Below, in pieces: positions 13,736-26,480 of a stretch of DNA of 64,000 bases. Under the pieces are notes generated by a model, which did no database searches, had not been told where the DNA came from, and saw only the letters and a program-made list of their open reading frames with translations. Made by a program: the position numbers and the translations under genes. Location: NCBI GenBank assembly GCA_036877525.1, contig JAZGTH010000008.1, positions 3,128,001 through 3,192,000 of the forward strand. Reading direction: 5' to 3'. Position 1 is the first letter of the stretch, and each line of letters starts with the position of its first letter. Source of the stretch: Chromobotia macracanthus (Eukaryota; Chordata; Actinopteri; Cypriniformes; Botiidae).

Positions 13736-16700
13736 CAGAGAAACAAAGTGAAATGAGGCTAACTCCTTTACATATTAGAAAGATTCCTGTCTTTTCTTGT
13801 GTAAGTCATAAAGATCACACTTTATGTCAATAGTCAAAATCTGGCTATATGAGACCAGGATGTCTATAGTAACACAGAAAATGTGACCTGGCCCCCAATA
13901 AATTAGCCATAAAGAAATAACTAGCAAGTTATCTACAAAATTGATGGACTGTTTAGAAGATCAATAACTGAAAGAATGCCTCTTAAGAAGGTGTTGTTAA
14001 TGACTGTCGTACACATATGCAATAAGGAGTCCCTCATGATTGTAGGGTGGAGAAATACTTTCTTCTGTAATCACCCCCTTTCTCTCTGTGCTTTGAGTGA
14101 CCTTTTATGAAATCAATATTCCCCTCCACACAGACCTATAAATGTCCCCTATAACAGGAACACAAAAAGAACAGGCCCTTCTGCTGACTTTGGTCTACAA
14201 CATTTATTTTCCAGCATTAGTTTAATTAATTTCTTAAGCTATTCACAGATCAAATACCCTACAGTATTAAAAATAACACACCCACTCCCAGATGTGATCT
14301 TGTACAGATGTGGACCTCAGAGGACCTAACCTTTGCTTGTTCAGGGCCAGTTAAGTCTCATCCAGTATCTCATGCACGGCTAAAATGAGACTGGGGACTT
14401 TCTCTTGGCCCCAAGATTCACAATTAAAATCCTGCCATGGCATTGAGGACAGATAGGCTTAAAAAAAACTCAATGCAGCTAGAAGTAATGGATGGAGGTC
14501 ACTGAAGTAGAAAGAAAAACTAGGAAAAACTGTAAATCTGTTTCTAAATGAGTTTTCTGAGATTGTATATGCATGTATGCTTTTATATCAAATCTGCTTT
14601 AAAACATAAGCCACTGCATAAAGCAGACACAATTTTTCTTACCTCAATTGCTGTAAAACTGTGAGCAGATATAACCTTGTAAACAACCATCTTTCACTCA
14701 GGAAGCAAAACCTAATAAAAACCTGCATGCAGTTCACAGTTTGTTCTGTTTATATACAACAGATATCAGATATGCAAACAGCATCAAGAACCGGGAACCA
14801 GACAGGAAGAAGTAAAATGTAAAACAGTGCATGATATTGGTGGAAATGTAGGGTAAATATCACAAAGCCTGAAGGAACCCAAGCAAAATCTTTCCCAGAA
14901 ATCATAGGATCTAAATATGCTATTCAAGACCATTAATGTTGGGGAATAGAAAGTGCTGAATGAAAAATGCGGAGATTCAATGCACCAGGGAACTACAACA
15001 AAATACTAAATACAAAGAGAATGTTGAATACAAAGAGAAAGCATGGAAGAAGGAAGTCGAGATGTCACCCCGCTCAGGCTCAGAAACAATTATTCCCCTC
15101 TCTGCGGTCACAGTAACTCTCCCTGGACCTCTGCTCGAAGTGCGGGGGAATTGGAGTTGCTTTGTGAAACCCACTGGAGGCGGCTGCTGAAAATATTCAT
15201 GCATAGACTACTTTGCGTTAAGCCCCTAGGGAGTGGGTACGGGCCCTTCTGTGGTCCTTTGGGATGTGGAGGGGTCCGATAACCTTGGAAAGCAACAATT
15301 ATGGTGGGACTGATCAATGACACAAGGGTATTAAGGACAGAACACTATATGTATCAGTGTAATTCCGATGGGAGCCTGGAGTGCATGTACTGAGTACATT
15401 ATGTATCGTTAAAGTTGACAGTAGTAAAGCTACTAGCTTTGTAAGTCTCTCTTAAGTCAAAATGAAATAAACATTGACCCCATTTTCTTTTGCAACCCAC
15501 GTTTCTTATCTTATTGTTCATAATTCATCGATGCATGTCATTATCAAGAAATATTTGTGATATTTCATCAAAATAATAACTTGCTCCACCTCTGAACAGA
15601 CTTTTCTTGTTGCTGACATTACCAAGACCTTATTTTTTAACCCCATCCCTCCAACCATCTGGTTTCATTCACAGCCACAGCTATGATAGCACCCACTTTC
15701 ACAATCCAATTAATTCTTAATGGGCAAAATCAAGTCCTGTCCTTAATTTTTTCTCATCTTGAATATTCTGTTTCACTCACAAATATCATATGGAGGTAAA
15801 AAAAATGCCTTTTGTGTACTTTAAGGCCCTTTGTACAAGATTCATGTCAACATTTTCTAATGCTTTGAAATCTATAAGGTAGCTTCCCTGGACATAATGT
15901 TGCACAGGCTGAGCACTGATTACTTTTAAATGTCAGCCACAAACAGCAACTGGCATATGCAGACCCACAAATGATGATTACCAGTGAATTCATTACAATT
16001 ACTATAATGTATATGTTAACATACATATACTACATAGTCAAATACATATCTTGACATTCTGTGGAAAACCATCATATTATATACAGTAGATATTCTGTAC
16101 AATGATGGCAACAATATTGTCAATTTTGTGTGGGGATCATGAAAAAGGACATTTACTGAGAGAGAAAGAGGAACTTCACATAGAAAGAGATGCACCCAGT
16201 TCTTAGGAAAGAAATGAGGAGAGAGATCTTGTGTGGGAAGAAGCAAAGCAGAGGAAGGGGTTACCACAGGGTTCCCAGGAGCCAAGAGCCCGTCAGGTGA
16301 TTTATGGACCTGCAGGGCTTCCGTAGGCAAGGCTTGTTTTCCCAAAGGCACAAGTACTAGAGCTGAAATTACACTCCATCCTAAACCTTGCTCCTTTGCT
16401 CCATTTCTTCTCATACCTTCAGTCAACAGATGAACACTAGGGATGGACAAATTATTCTTCCACCTTAGTTCATTTTCACCCTCGACATCCACCCGTTCGC
16501 AGTCTCACTTTCCCTTCAGCTGAACAATGAGGCCACACTTCCCCCACCTTTCATTTTCTCAATCTGTTCTGACTCTCACTCAATCTGAAACAGTCTCAAT
16601 AAGACTGTGCTCAATAAGAAAAAGAAAAGATTTCTCAATAAGAAAAGAGATACTGACCTTGCTGGCTTTTTAGTTTAACTGAAAGATCTGTATAGCTCTA

Positions 16701-18219
16701 CGAAGGTGCCATTCAATATGGTCTCCCCCTTGAACCATGACCTTCCTGCAATACCTACAACCCACTTCTGCCTCATAAAGCCACAGATGGTTTCTTTATT
16801 TGTTAGGATTTTATTTTTCATTTGTCAAGTCCCATTTTTCCCACAATGGATCGATGAGGGATGGATCTTCAGAGACCACAAATACATCTATTTGATTTGC
16901 AAGGTATATTAACTTTTCTCACAATCTAAAAAAATCCACAATGAATTTAATGTCCTGATGTGAAATGTAGCCAGAACCGCTTACAAACACAGTGGTTGGA
17001 AATCCAAGGAGTAGTGGCTCTTAAAATATATTTTATTCTGTGTTTAGTGGTCTACAAACTCAGTTCTCCATCTGACTTTAGATGATATTAATTTCCTTGA
17101 GGAATTAGTGTGCATGTATCGGGGACTACAAAGTATGCTACATGATTGATAATCACATGTAAGTACAGATACTAAATAAAGATACTAGTTAAAGTTGGGG
17201 CCCCTGGGACATCTATCCTTAGAAATGATTTAACAAAAATATTATGAATGGCATATAGGTACAGAAAAACAGAATTTTGTTTGTCATTCATGAAAATCTA
17301 CACATCGTCCACCCCAAGTGTGTTTGAGGAATAAACTTAAATGACAATTTTCAATTGCCCCGTTATACTTCCATTGTAAGTGCTTTTGTATCAATAGGCT
17401 TAAATTATTTTATGTAGTTAATGCCATAATGCTTTTAGTTACCAGTACATTTCTGAGAGTTCAGCAGTTTTTTCCTTATAACCAACAATATAAATATAAA
17501 AAAGTGTATATTCTTTGTGGGCCTACATGACCACATTTACCACGATTAGCATAATGGCATACCCACAGTGCAGTGAAAAATGGACAACTGCTGGTAAGAG
17601 TTAGTTGAAACTGTCTACACTCAGTGTAAGTAGTGTAGCAAAACCTCACAAACCCCACGTTGCCTCCCATACTGCCTTTGATCAACATCGCTATCTGTTT
17701 GCCGCCAATTACAGACAATTTTTCAATTCCATTTACATGCATTAGTAAACAGTGTGCATATTCACAACACACAGATAAACCCTGCAGACCAGCTTCAGGG
17801 GCGTTGCCTCCTGTCGAATGTACCGCAATTTAATACTCGTTTTATACTCATTTACCAATGCCACACACTCAGACTGAAGGGAGGGGGGTAAAGTGGGTAT
17901 TTAAAAGAAAACTGCTTGCTTTTACATGATGGCTTTCTGGAGCAAATGACATGTCTTCATTCTTGTGTAGAGGCTGCTCTTTAACGCAGGTAATTAGACC
18001 GGAGTTAGATTAAGCCACACAATGGTGCAGAAAGAAGAGAAGTGCAATAGGGTTGCCCTCACTGCATCCATTTCTTTACCATAGTGACAGAAATCAATGG
18101 TTATTCATGTACGGCACTTCACAGTAGATAAAGGAAGAACAATGAAGTAGTAAGACCGGAGAAAGAAAAAAGGCAAAAGAAGGGCAGGACAAAGAGCTAG
18201 TGTTCCAACAAGCCTCTTT
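13736..18219. other. Intron 2 DNA, nothing recognised
   Basis: G+C-richer patches at 15040-15290 and 16200-16430 carry overlapping frames on both strands, which points to composition rather than coding. A small tandem repeat of CTCAATAAGA lies at 16596-16650. Confidence 0.55.
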
Positions 18220-18305
18220 GGAGCAGTGGTGGCACAATGTTCTAGACATGTTGAGCCTTGCTGCTCATATGGAAAATGTGGGTTAGACCTAACTATCAAA
18301 AAAAG
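18220..18305 (+). mobile_element. Unnamed tRNA-like SINE family, copy 1
   Basis: It contains GTGGCACAATGTTCTAGACA, then TGTTGAGCCTTGCTGCTCAT, then a B-box-like GTGGGTTAGACCTA. The spacing of an A-box-like GTGGCACAATG and the later B box is tRNA-like. The same ordered words recur at 24380-24475, 24720-24803, 39004-39140 and 53641-53757. I do not know a published name. Confidence 0.6.
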
Positions 18306-18649
18306 GCCATGCAAGTGTGTTTATGCATGTATGTTTCTGTCTATGTGTCTAGCACAACCCATGCTGAGTCCTGGTTGAGCACTTGTAAAGCTGTTGTCAA
18401 GAGCCAGAATCAGACAGTACAATGCAAGATTTATGATGGAACAGAGAAAGAGCAGTTCACAGGAGTCATACTCCACCCCAGGGCTGCTTTACACTTAATG
18501 TAGCTCACTCTCCATTCACACAGTCAGACTAATCCTGTTCCCAGCATAAACCTGTTCACACCACCCCAACACACACACAAGCACTCTCTGCATCTTACTG
18601 TCTCAACACAGTCCAAGCTCAAAGGCACAGGCAGAGAGGATGAGATATG

Positions 18650-18716
18650 AAAATTAAAAATAAATAAAATAATAATAAATAAATAAAAAATAATAATATA
18701 TAAATAAAATAAAATT
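18650..18716 (+). repeat. (TAAA)/(TAA)-rich low-complexity tract
   Basis: About 67 bases of only A and T, mostly TAAA and TAA units. Confidence 0.9.
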
Positions 18717-20839
18717 ACAGTTAACAATTTCTGTTCTCCAAGGCACCATAAAGAGCTGATGCCAAACTCTGAGCTTTACATTACTCTGGAAACTGTACCA
18801 TTTACTTAAAAGAAGAGCACATTTGCATAAGGGCTGTGTAACTTGTTGCATCACCAACAATTACAACACAAAAATAAATGGCAAAACATCTTATATAATT
18901 CAATTTATTATGTTGCTTGCAAAATACTTTATGCTGTTTGTTCATGCTGTCATTACTATATGTTTTTTTTGCAGAACACTTTTAAACAACCATCAATGGA
19001 GAAAGATAATTTCTGCCCACAAAATGAGGCAAATATGTCACATGCTAACAGAGCATAAGTGGCCTGTGCTACCAAGCCAAAAATAACCCGTAAAGTGAAC
19101 CAGACTTCATGTCAACGGCCTAAAGTCAGGATTTTTGAGATTAATTCAGGTGTAACATCCTGAATGCACATACATCTTCATAAGGGGTGTGTGGTCAGGG
19201 AAGATGTACATTTGGTTTGAGGGAACCGCTCACTCTTGTGCTAAAGTTGAAATGAATGTAGAATAACCAATGCTGAGCGCTCTGATTAGATCATTTATAC
19301 TTCCAGCTGCTCCGCAGGCCAATCAATAACATTGGTATTCGGCAAGAGAAACTAAACAATAATTTCCCCTTGGATTTTCAATTATACACTGCTAAACATC
19401 TGCAATAAAGCAGCCGGTTCCGGGCAGGGAAACAATCCCTCATGGGACACTCACAGGAGAGATGGGAGACAGAGATAATACCGGCACCAAAACCCATCAC
19501 AGAGGAGCAAGGCCCTATCAGCTGACTCGCTAAAGCAAGTCTCCATGTCAATTTAAAATATTCATCTGCTCCTGATCACTCTTTATCTCACTGGATACAG
19601 ATCAGTGTCATCTGTCTCTTTCTGTAGCGTTAAGCCATTGCTGCCATGCTCTCTGGTCCTTTATCTTGTGTCTTTCAGTCATGTTGCTTCTGTGTTTCTG
19701 CCCTTTTGTCTCTCTTCCTCTTATTCTTCCACACTTCTAACATTATCTCTTGCTTCCTCATTTTGCCATTTTTTAATTCCGAGCACTCTTTTCCTGTTTA
19801 GTACACTCCAGCGCGTCACAGCTCCTCTGCAGGGTGCATATTAAACATGCTCAGAGCTAATAACTCTGCAAAATGTGCATTCTGTGGGAAAAGTAATCAG
19901 CTTGCCATCTACACAGGGGGCTTTAACTGTTTTTTGGGGGGAAACTGACAACGTGTGCCTCAAAGTATTTTCCCCTGCCTAATTTTTTCTCATGACCTGG
20001 TTTGTAACCTGCAGTGACCATTTTGATGAACTGTTATGTAATGGGGGGTTAGAGAATGGGGCTGCAGCTATCTTATTATGACACAATCATCATGTTTTTA
20101 TGCCAGACATGATTTGTGAATACATGTCATAATAAACGTTTAATGATTAATGCATGTTGCTTGGGAAATTGCAATGTTTGACAGAGATAGCATGCTATAA
20201 TTATGGTTTGTTTTTGAATTAGTCAGGCTAAACTCATGAACACTCGTACTAAGGAGAGCTGGGATTTTCAATTAATTAACACATTTTGTTGCATGTTTAC
20301 ATAGAACAATTATGTGACATCAGAAGTAATAAATGTGTCACGTGTAATGTTTATTATACTTTTATGGTGACTTTGTGTCCTTAATGAAGTTTAAAATATT
20401 TATTCCCAACATGCATTTCAAACATGAAAGTGAATAAAAGATGACAGATAGTTATTATAGTATTAGTTGTCCTGATAGTGTTATTAATCAGTACGACCTC
20501 AGGGTAAGGGGGAGTGCATCACAGGTTCTACACTTGATTTAAAGAAACAGTTAAATGTGTCAGTAGTTTATTTAGAAGTCATCCAGAATTCAGTGGCTCT
20601 TTCTCTAGCTGAACTGTGGTTTTTGGGTCAGGCTGAATCAGGAGTGTAATCAGGGTGCAGAAAATCCTAATTCCTTTTTGGATTTGCCGGGTGAGATTAC
20701 TTTAATTTGATCCATATGTTCAAGCGCTACTGTGTGCATGAGGGATAATCCCTCAGTGTAAAAATGGGTCATTAACATACCCAAACATCCGCTAAACGAA
20801 ACTCCGAGTTACCTGTGCATGTCTGCTGTATGTGTATGA

Positions 20840-21150
20840 TAAATGCTTACGGCGTAAGCTTAGTGTTTTTTTGTATTGGGATGAGTGTAAAAATTATGCT
20901 TTCGAAGCGAAAGTCTGTGTGTCCTAGTGTTAGTAAATGCATGTGTGGTCTGTGTTTTTAAGTCCCAAACACTTCAACGGCCATTTATTTTCGGCTCTCT
21001 GGCATCTCCTTTGAGTCAGGCCCACTTGAGGCACATTGATTAATTAAAGGTGAGTGATTTCTCATCTTTAAGAGCTTTAATTACACTGGGGAGATCGCGC
21101 AAGGACAAAAGGGTCGCAGCCACATCACTGCACTCTGTACGTTATCACGG
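20840..21150. promoter_or_regulatory. Candidate conserved non-coding element
   Basis: The stretch keeps many CpGs (GGCGTAAGC, TTCGAAGCG, AACGGCC, TTTTCGGC, ATCGCGC, GGTCGC) although the intron around it is CpG-poor. It also has homeodomain-like ATTGATTAATTAAAG and two near-identical short palindromes. It codes for nothing. Retained CpGs and AT-homeobox sites are typical of fish developmental enhancers. This is inference; no alignment was possible. Confidence 0.3.
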
Positions 21151-22429
21151 TGCCTTGGGGCCAACGTCAACCCCCCCCACCCCCTCTGGCCTGCACACAA
21201 CCCCCGCTTGCCACCATCTCCCCACAGACATGCTGTTTACCCCACAGACACACGCTATTCATCTGCAGTTTAAGCCACATTCATTACTGTCATCCGGTTC
21301 TCCTGAGAACTGATTGGACAATGGTTTATACTACCTTTATTCTGACCACTCAGAGGAGGAGCAGCAGACTGTTCCAAAGTCTGTGCTCCGAGAAGTTTAC
21401 ACTGCAAAGTTATCTGCACAGTTAAGAAGTCAATAAAATAATTATTAAAAACAATAACTAAGACTTTTCTTTTTTGCATTGCAACACTTTTTGGTGGCAC
21501 TGTGTATGACTATACTATTATATGACCCCAGTACCTTTTGTGAGGGCATCGCGTTAAACATGGTGAAAGGGTCAAAAATACAAATTTAAGTTTGAGGAAC
21601 TTGAACGCTGCTGCTAATAATCCAGAATTAAAACGCTGAAAGAGTGAGAAGGGAAATAAAAATTTGTAGAAACATTCACAGAAACATGGCCCACAATGAA
21701 CAGGAAGAGAGCAAGATACAGATTGAGAGAGTTGATAATGAAGTGTCTGTGTTTTGTGGAGGTGAGTGGATTCAGATTGCTGCTGGACAGTCCGGATTCT
21801 CAGCTGTCAGTTGCCACGGTGACGAGACCACCAGCGCACTCTTGCTGACACTGACACCATGGGCCACCGAAGGGCCAGCTGAGCTTGTGTCTGTCTGACA
21901 GGAGCTCTGCTTCCCTGACAGCCCCCTGACAGCCTGCGCTCTCTCCTTCACTCTGCTTAGAGGCATGATATAGCGTTTTTAATGTGCCCACACCTCTATT
22001 TTTAATGGTGAGAGTAAATCTCTCATCTGTATTTCAGTCTCTTTTTCCCTTCACACACAAATATACAAATGTATGAAAAAGAATTATCAAGAGCTGGACG
22101 ACTCTCCCATGAGACAGCAAAGCCAAACTTTTCCTAATGAACACTAATGTTTGTTTTCTGCAGCTTGCCTACTTAAATCAGCTTGTCATTAAAAGCGATT
22201 CTTTTAGGCAATAAACTATAGTGGAGTTGAACATCCAACATTATCTTTGTTTGGAGAGTTTGTCAAGAACATGTCTAGGTAACAGTTCAAAAAGTTATGA
22301 TTTATTTTTGGGTCTGCTTCATTTTTAGTTGTTTGGAGTCAGGATCTAGACTCATGCTCTGTGTCTTTGTTATCTTGGAAGCACATGGCCATTGTTTGTT
22401 CACTTTGTGCCATGTGATCTCCTGTCGTG

Positions 22430-22752
22430 TGTCATGACCCCGCCCTCTCGTTTCCTCGTTTAGCCTCCTGTCATTAGTTTATTCCTCCCACCTGTCGGCC
22501 CTCGTTACCTGCCTTGTTTTCTGTCTTATTTAATGCCCTTGTGTTTACTGTTTTGTGCTGGTTTGTTGTTAATCGTTGGATGTCATTTTTATTGCCAGTT
22601 GTTCGTTGTGAGAGTTCATGGTAGTTGCCCCTTTTTGGTTGTTCATGGCTTTTGGTTTTTGTTTCTTCCCCTTGAGGCAGTTTTGTTTAATAAAGTTCAA
22701 GTTTTTGTCAAGCTGACCTACGATTGGGTTCTTCCCTCCCTTGTCTCTGACA
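22430..22752 (+). mobile_element. Solo-LTR-like retroelement fragment
   Basis: A block of about 320 bp starts TGTCATGACCCCGCC and ends CTCTGACA, so it has TG...CA ends. It contains a TATA-like TATTTAA at 22527-22533 and an AATAAA polyadenylation signal at 22689-22694 followed by a T-rich stretch: promoter and terminator in the order found in an LTR. The T-rich, G+T-biased texture is typical of fish retroelement LTRs. I saw no target-site duplication and no second LTR or internal genes. It could also be a LINE 3' end; the start may lie further left. Confidence 0.5.
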
Positions 22753-23591
22753 GCTTAACTGTCAATATAGGTTACAATTAAAAAATGTACTATAAAATAT
22801 ATAAAGTGAATGAGTATTATGGTCATTAAAATGTATATTAATTAAAAATGTCAATAATTGTTTTATCATGGGTTCTAGACTGGTTTCATGAAATTAATCC
22901 AAAAAAGAGAAACCGTATTGAATGTTCTGAGGAAACTCCTTGCTGACTCATTAACAGAGTTCATAAAATGTATTGCTATGTGGAACAGGGCCCACACGAT
23001 CATGCCCCACTGTTCAGGGGCATTTTTAGGTTAAAGAGAAATTTACATCAAAGGTGTCCGGAAGGCAGAGAAAATCCCAGCGCTGGCCTTCTCTTCATCA
23101 ATCACCTGCTTGAAAGCCCAGAATAACAACACCTGTCGATACAATATTTAGTTTCATGATCACAAGCTCCTAATTTATTTACATCCATAATATATTTACT
23201 TTCACACCCGACAGCGTAATAAATTGTGGGTGGCCAACAGAGTGATTTGATGATTTAGAGCTCAATTCGAGAACCAGAATTGGTTTCCGTCAAGCTAATA
23301 CATCAGAGGGGGGAATTAAAAGGTGTGGTGGCTGAATGGTGAACCAGGTTGCCTGCGTACTACTGTTACCAGCACAACGGCACATCACTCAGACCGCCCG
23401 GCCGCCCGGGACAGAGACATATGAGGGTGTGCGGAAGCCGTAAATTACAGTCTCCATCATTAGATGATACCAAAGATGAAGCCAGGCTTCCCGGTAAGGT
23501 TAGGATAGTGAAATAAATAAAACAGATAGAAAGATAGCATGACCTTGGGCTCTTCATCAGTGTATGACTCATATCTCTTGGACATTTATAC

Positions 23592-23754
23592 CAGGGCTTT
23601 TTAAATCCAGTCCAGGAGGGCTGGATTCCTGCAGAGTTTAGTTCCAGCCCAATTCAAACACATCTGAACCATCTAATCAAAATTTTCTGGATTACTTGAA
23701 AATTACAGGCAGGTGTTGGATTTAATCTGTGGAGGAGTGTGGTCCTTCAGGACC
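23592..23754. mobile_element. Palindromic MITE, copy 1
   Basis: The left arm TCCAGGAGGGCTGGATTCCT, then GCAGAGTTTAGTTCCAGCCC, is mirrored by the right arm GGTGTTGGATTTAATCTGTG, then GTCCTTCAGGACC. The middle holds CAAACACATCTGAACC and CAGGCAGGTGTTGG. I recognise this as a very abundant cyprinid foldback MITE built on a CCTGGAGGGCC/GCAGAGTTTAGCTCCA arm. It has no coding capacity. Confidence 0.7.
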
Positions 23755-24379
23755 TTATCTATATTTAGACATTGACTGAGTGTATGTAATGTAAAAAGCT
23801 TTGTCAGAAAGGCTTTTTTTTTAAAGGACAGAAAGGTGACAGAATTAAAATTTTTAGGGGAATCTCTACACAGTCAAATCACACTGTGAATATTAGGCTA
23901 TGTTGTCCTTTTTGTGTTCTGAGACACACACGGTTGTTGGCAGCCAGGTCCATATGACTGATGGTCTTTATAGCTCTCATCATGGCTGTCACTGGCCTCT
24001 AGGCAGTGTGATAAATTCTGACCAGTGGTCGGGCGGCAGAGAGCAGGTCGGACTGATCGTTCCCAATCACTGGCTCAGCGTGGAGCTCCAGTCAGAACAA
24101 ATGGCTCCAATGTGCTCAGAACCTCCAGGTCACCCTGTCTAATGAACTTCCCACCAGATACAGGGGTCACAGCCTCAGGTGTGAAGGTTAAGATTTATGG
24201 ATCTTTTTCTATGACAGGTGAATAGAATGTTGGACAGATTGTCACACTGTGGCACCCATAGGGAACAATCACAGTCTTTAAAAATGCCAAGACTGGCAAA
24301 CAGTTGTCACTACATCTAAGCAAAAACAAAGAGACAAAAATATTTTGGGGAAAAAGGTGTAATGGCATTAATGTATTTC

Positions 24380-24475
24380 AGTAACTCAGACCAGAGTCAA
24401 ACCTGTGTTTTTCACATGAGCACATTATGTCTAGAGCATGTTCACTAACTGGTAGGTTACAGCTCCAATTAAGCG
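24380..24475 (-). mobile_element. Unnamed tRNA-like SINE family, copy 2
   Basis: Minus strand: GTTAGTGAACATGCTCTAGA, ATAATGTGCTCATGTG, AAAACACAGGTTTGACTCTG. The last part is B-box-like. Copy 3 of the same family lies 245 bp away in the same orientation. Confidence 0.6.
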
Positions 24476-24719
24476 TTTGTGTCCTCAGAGGAATATTGAC
24501 TTATTTAGGACTTAAGTTCACTTTGGAAACTTGAAGGTTTAAAAAGATAAAACTTTAGATACTTTATCTATAGGGTTAAAGACAGATAAATTGTTCACAA
24601 AAAGACCATTAACATATATTAAGTGGGGTTTAATAATTTTGACTTTACATTATTTTTATTGGCTTTTGCAACATTGTAAATGAACAGGGATGAGAAATAT
24701 TTGTGGTAAAAGAAGTGTA

Positions 24720-24803
24720 ACTGAGATAGACTACAGGCTAGATTCAAACCTGAGACTTCCACATGAGCACCACAGCTCAACATTTCTGGCCAATGCTACA
24801 CAA
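24720..24803 (-). mobile_element. Unnamed tRNA-like SINE family, copy 3
   Basis: Minus strand: TAGCATTGGCCAGAAATGTT, GAGCTGTGGTGCTCATGTGG, then CAGGTTTGAATCTAGCCTG (B-box-like). A pyrimidine-rich piece (TACCACAAATATTTCTCATC) follows, which may be the family body. Confidence 0.6.
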
Positions 24804-25278
24804 CGTGTCCAACACACATATACACACAGAAAACATCTTAATTACTGTTAAAAGCAAGTACTTAAAAGTCCTATTAGTTTTAGCACTGCACTTTTTAAAA
24901 TAAGCTTTGCCTTCTTAACAATGTAAGGGCACACAGCGATTTCAAAAGCATAATGAAATACAAGGCCATTAACACACTACCTGTCTAAAACAAGAATTAG
25001 AGAAAGAGAGGAAATAAGAGACGTGGAGTGGAGCTAAAGAGAGAGCCTGATGTGAAGAGGGCAAATAAGCACCGAAGGCATAGCTGAAATATGTTGCAAT
25101 TAAAATAATGAAGTGTAAGAGAGAAAGATTCACACGCTAACCTTGTTGTTCTCAGAGACTCATTCACTCACACATAGACACACACATATAAAATCAAGGG
25201 CATTGTGCACAGGCATCAGCGCTGTGGTGTTCTCCTTGATACTTAGCTCCTCAGTGGAACTATTATATTCCCTACTTA

Positions 25279-25281
<3 letters not shown>

Positions 25282-25316
<35 letters not shown>
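25282..25316 (+). repeat. (CA)n microsatellite
   Basis: About 17 uninterrupted CA units. The open frame that crosses it encodes only a His-Thr repeat and is not a gene. Confidence 0.95.
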
Positions 25317-25321
<5 letters not shown>

Positions 25322-26079
25322 AAAGAGAAAAGACTACAGGGTCACCACACTATAATTACTGCCAAAAATAGAATTTAAGAGTTTCATCAGATTCCAGTAG
25401 GGTTACAGAAAGGACATTTTATCAGTCATTGTAGAAGCCATTGTGGCTTATTGCAAATGGCCATTAAAAAATGTTGAAAAAAAGATTTTTAATTATCTAT
25501 AAAAGCAGTATTGTAAGGCAAGCATTATTATTTTTATAGTTTATAGTATAGTATTGCAATATTTTACCGTATAATACTGTAGCACTATTCACACATCAAG
25601 AATATTTTTAGTCTATTGTTTCACAAAAATATATATTTAATGCAAGTCATAAAGTTAACATAAAGTTGATGATTTCGATTTGACTAAAATCCAAACTCAT
25701 ATGGAGCTAAGAATTGAATTGTGTCAAACTCTAATACTGACAAAAGTAACAAGTTAATGAGTAATACATTACAATTTCACAGTTATTAGTAACTGTTGAT
25801 TTTATGCCACTTTGTCATGTTACACCCCAAAATCCTTCCAAGTTTTGCTTGTTCAACCAACACAAGAATCTACTTGTCATTTGTGTACCATAGTCTTTCT
25901 TGAATCAATATTTATATTTTTATATTAACTTATTTTGGTTATCTTATTTCGATAACCATTAAATATAATCTTATCTTATTTTGGAAAGCTTCAGGAAGTC
26001 TTTTCCTAGTCACAGACCCGGCAACCTTGAAGCCTCAAATATTGAATTTTGTTTAAACACACACATGATGAATTCATTT

Positions 26080-26480
26080 TTGTCTGAATTCATCAACCAC
26101 TGAGATGAATAATGCTCGCGAGAAGTGAGCATTGGAAGACACAGAGACAAATAGCAGCACACAAGAAGGATGAATGCCGTGAAAGAGGAACATCGAGGAG
26201 GTCTTTATCACTCAGTTCCCGAGTCTCTGTTTACCACACTGTCATTTCCTTCCAACAGAACATCTCTCAATCCTGATGTACAACACAAAGAAATATTCAG
26301 ACGCGATGATCTCAGCAAAAATGAATTAATATTTCATGCGTGATGGAGCCCTTTTAATATTTCAGGAGCAATTAATAAGGCTGCGGATCACTCGTCCCAT
26401 AGAAAATAGCCGCCTTTGAATGTCAGCTGGGGATGAATGAGGGTTCGAGTTTGTTGCCTCGAAATGCTTTCATGCTGCCA
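26080..26480. promoter_or_regulatory. Candidate conserved non-coding element
   Basis: It holds AATGCTCGCGAGAAG, CAGACGCGATGATC, ATGAATTAATATTTCATGCG, CTTTTAATATTTCAGG and AGCAATTAATAAGGCTGCGG. The mix of retained CpGs with TAAT/ATTA homeodomain cores and no repeats or open frames suggests selection. Inference only. Confidence 0.3.

Larger units (their letters stand above)
18306..22429. other. Intron 2 DNA
   Basis: The AT tract at 18650-18716 and the candidate element at 20840-21150 are listed separately. 19260-19520 is repeat-free with retained CpGs and could also be conserved. No exon-like structure seen. Confidence 0.5.

Noticed and set aside
16016..16492. 158-codon open frame on the minus strand
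   Set aside because: Overlapped by a plus-strand frame, no known motifs, and the start lies in ordinary intron.
21020..21056. GTCAG...AAAG|GTGAGT on the plus strand, possible exon
   Set aside because: The 30-base segment between contains stops in its frames and the acceptor tract is weak; better seen as part of a candidate regulatory element.
25143..25355. Frame with a His-Thr repeat
   Set aside because: It is translation of the CA microsatellite.
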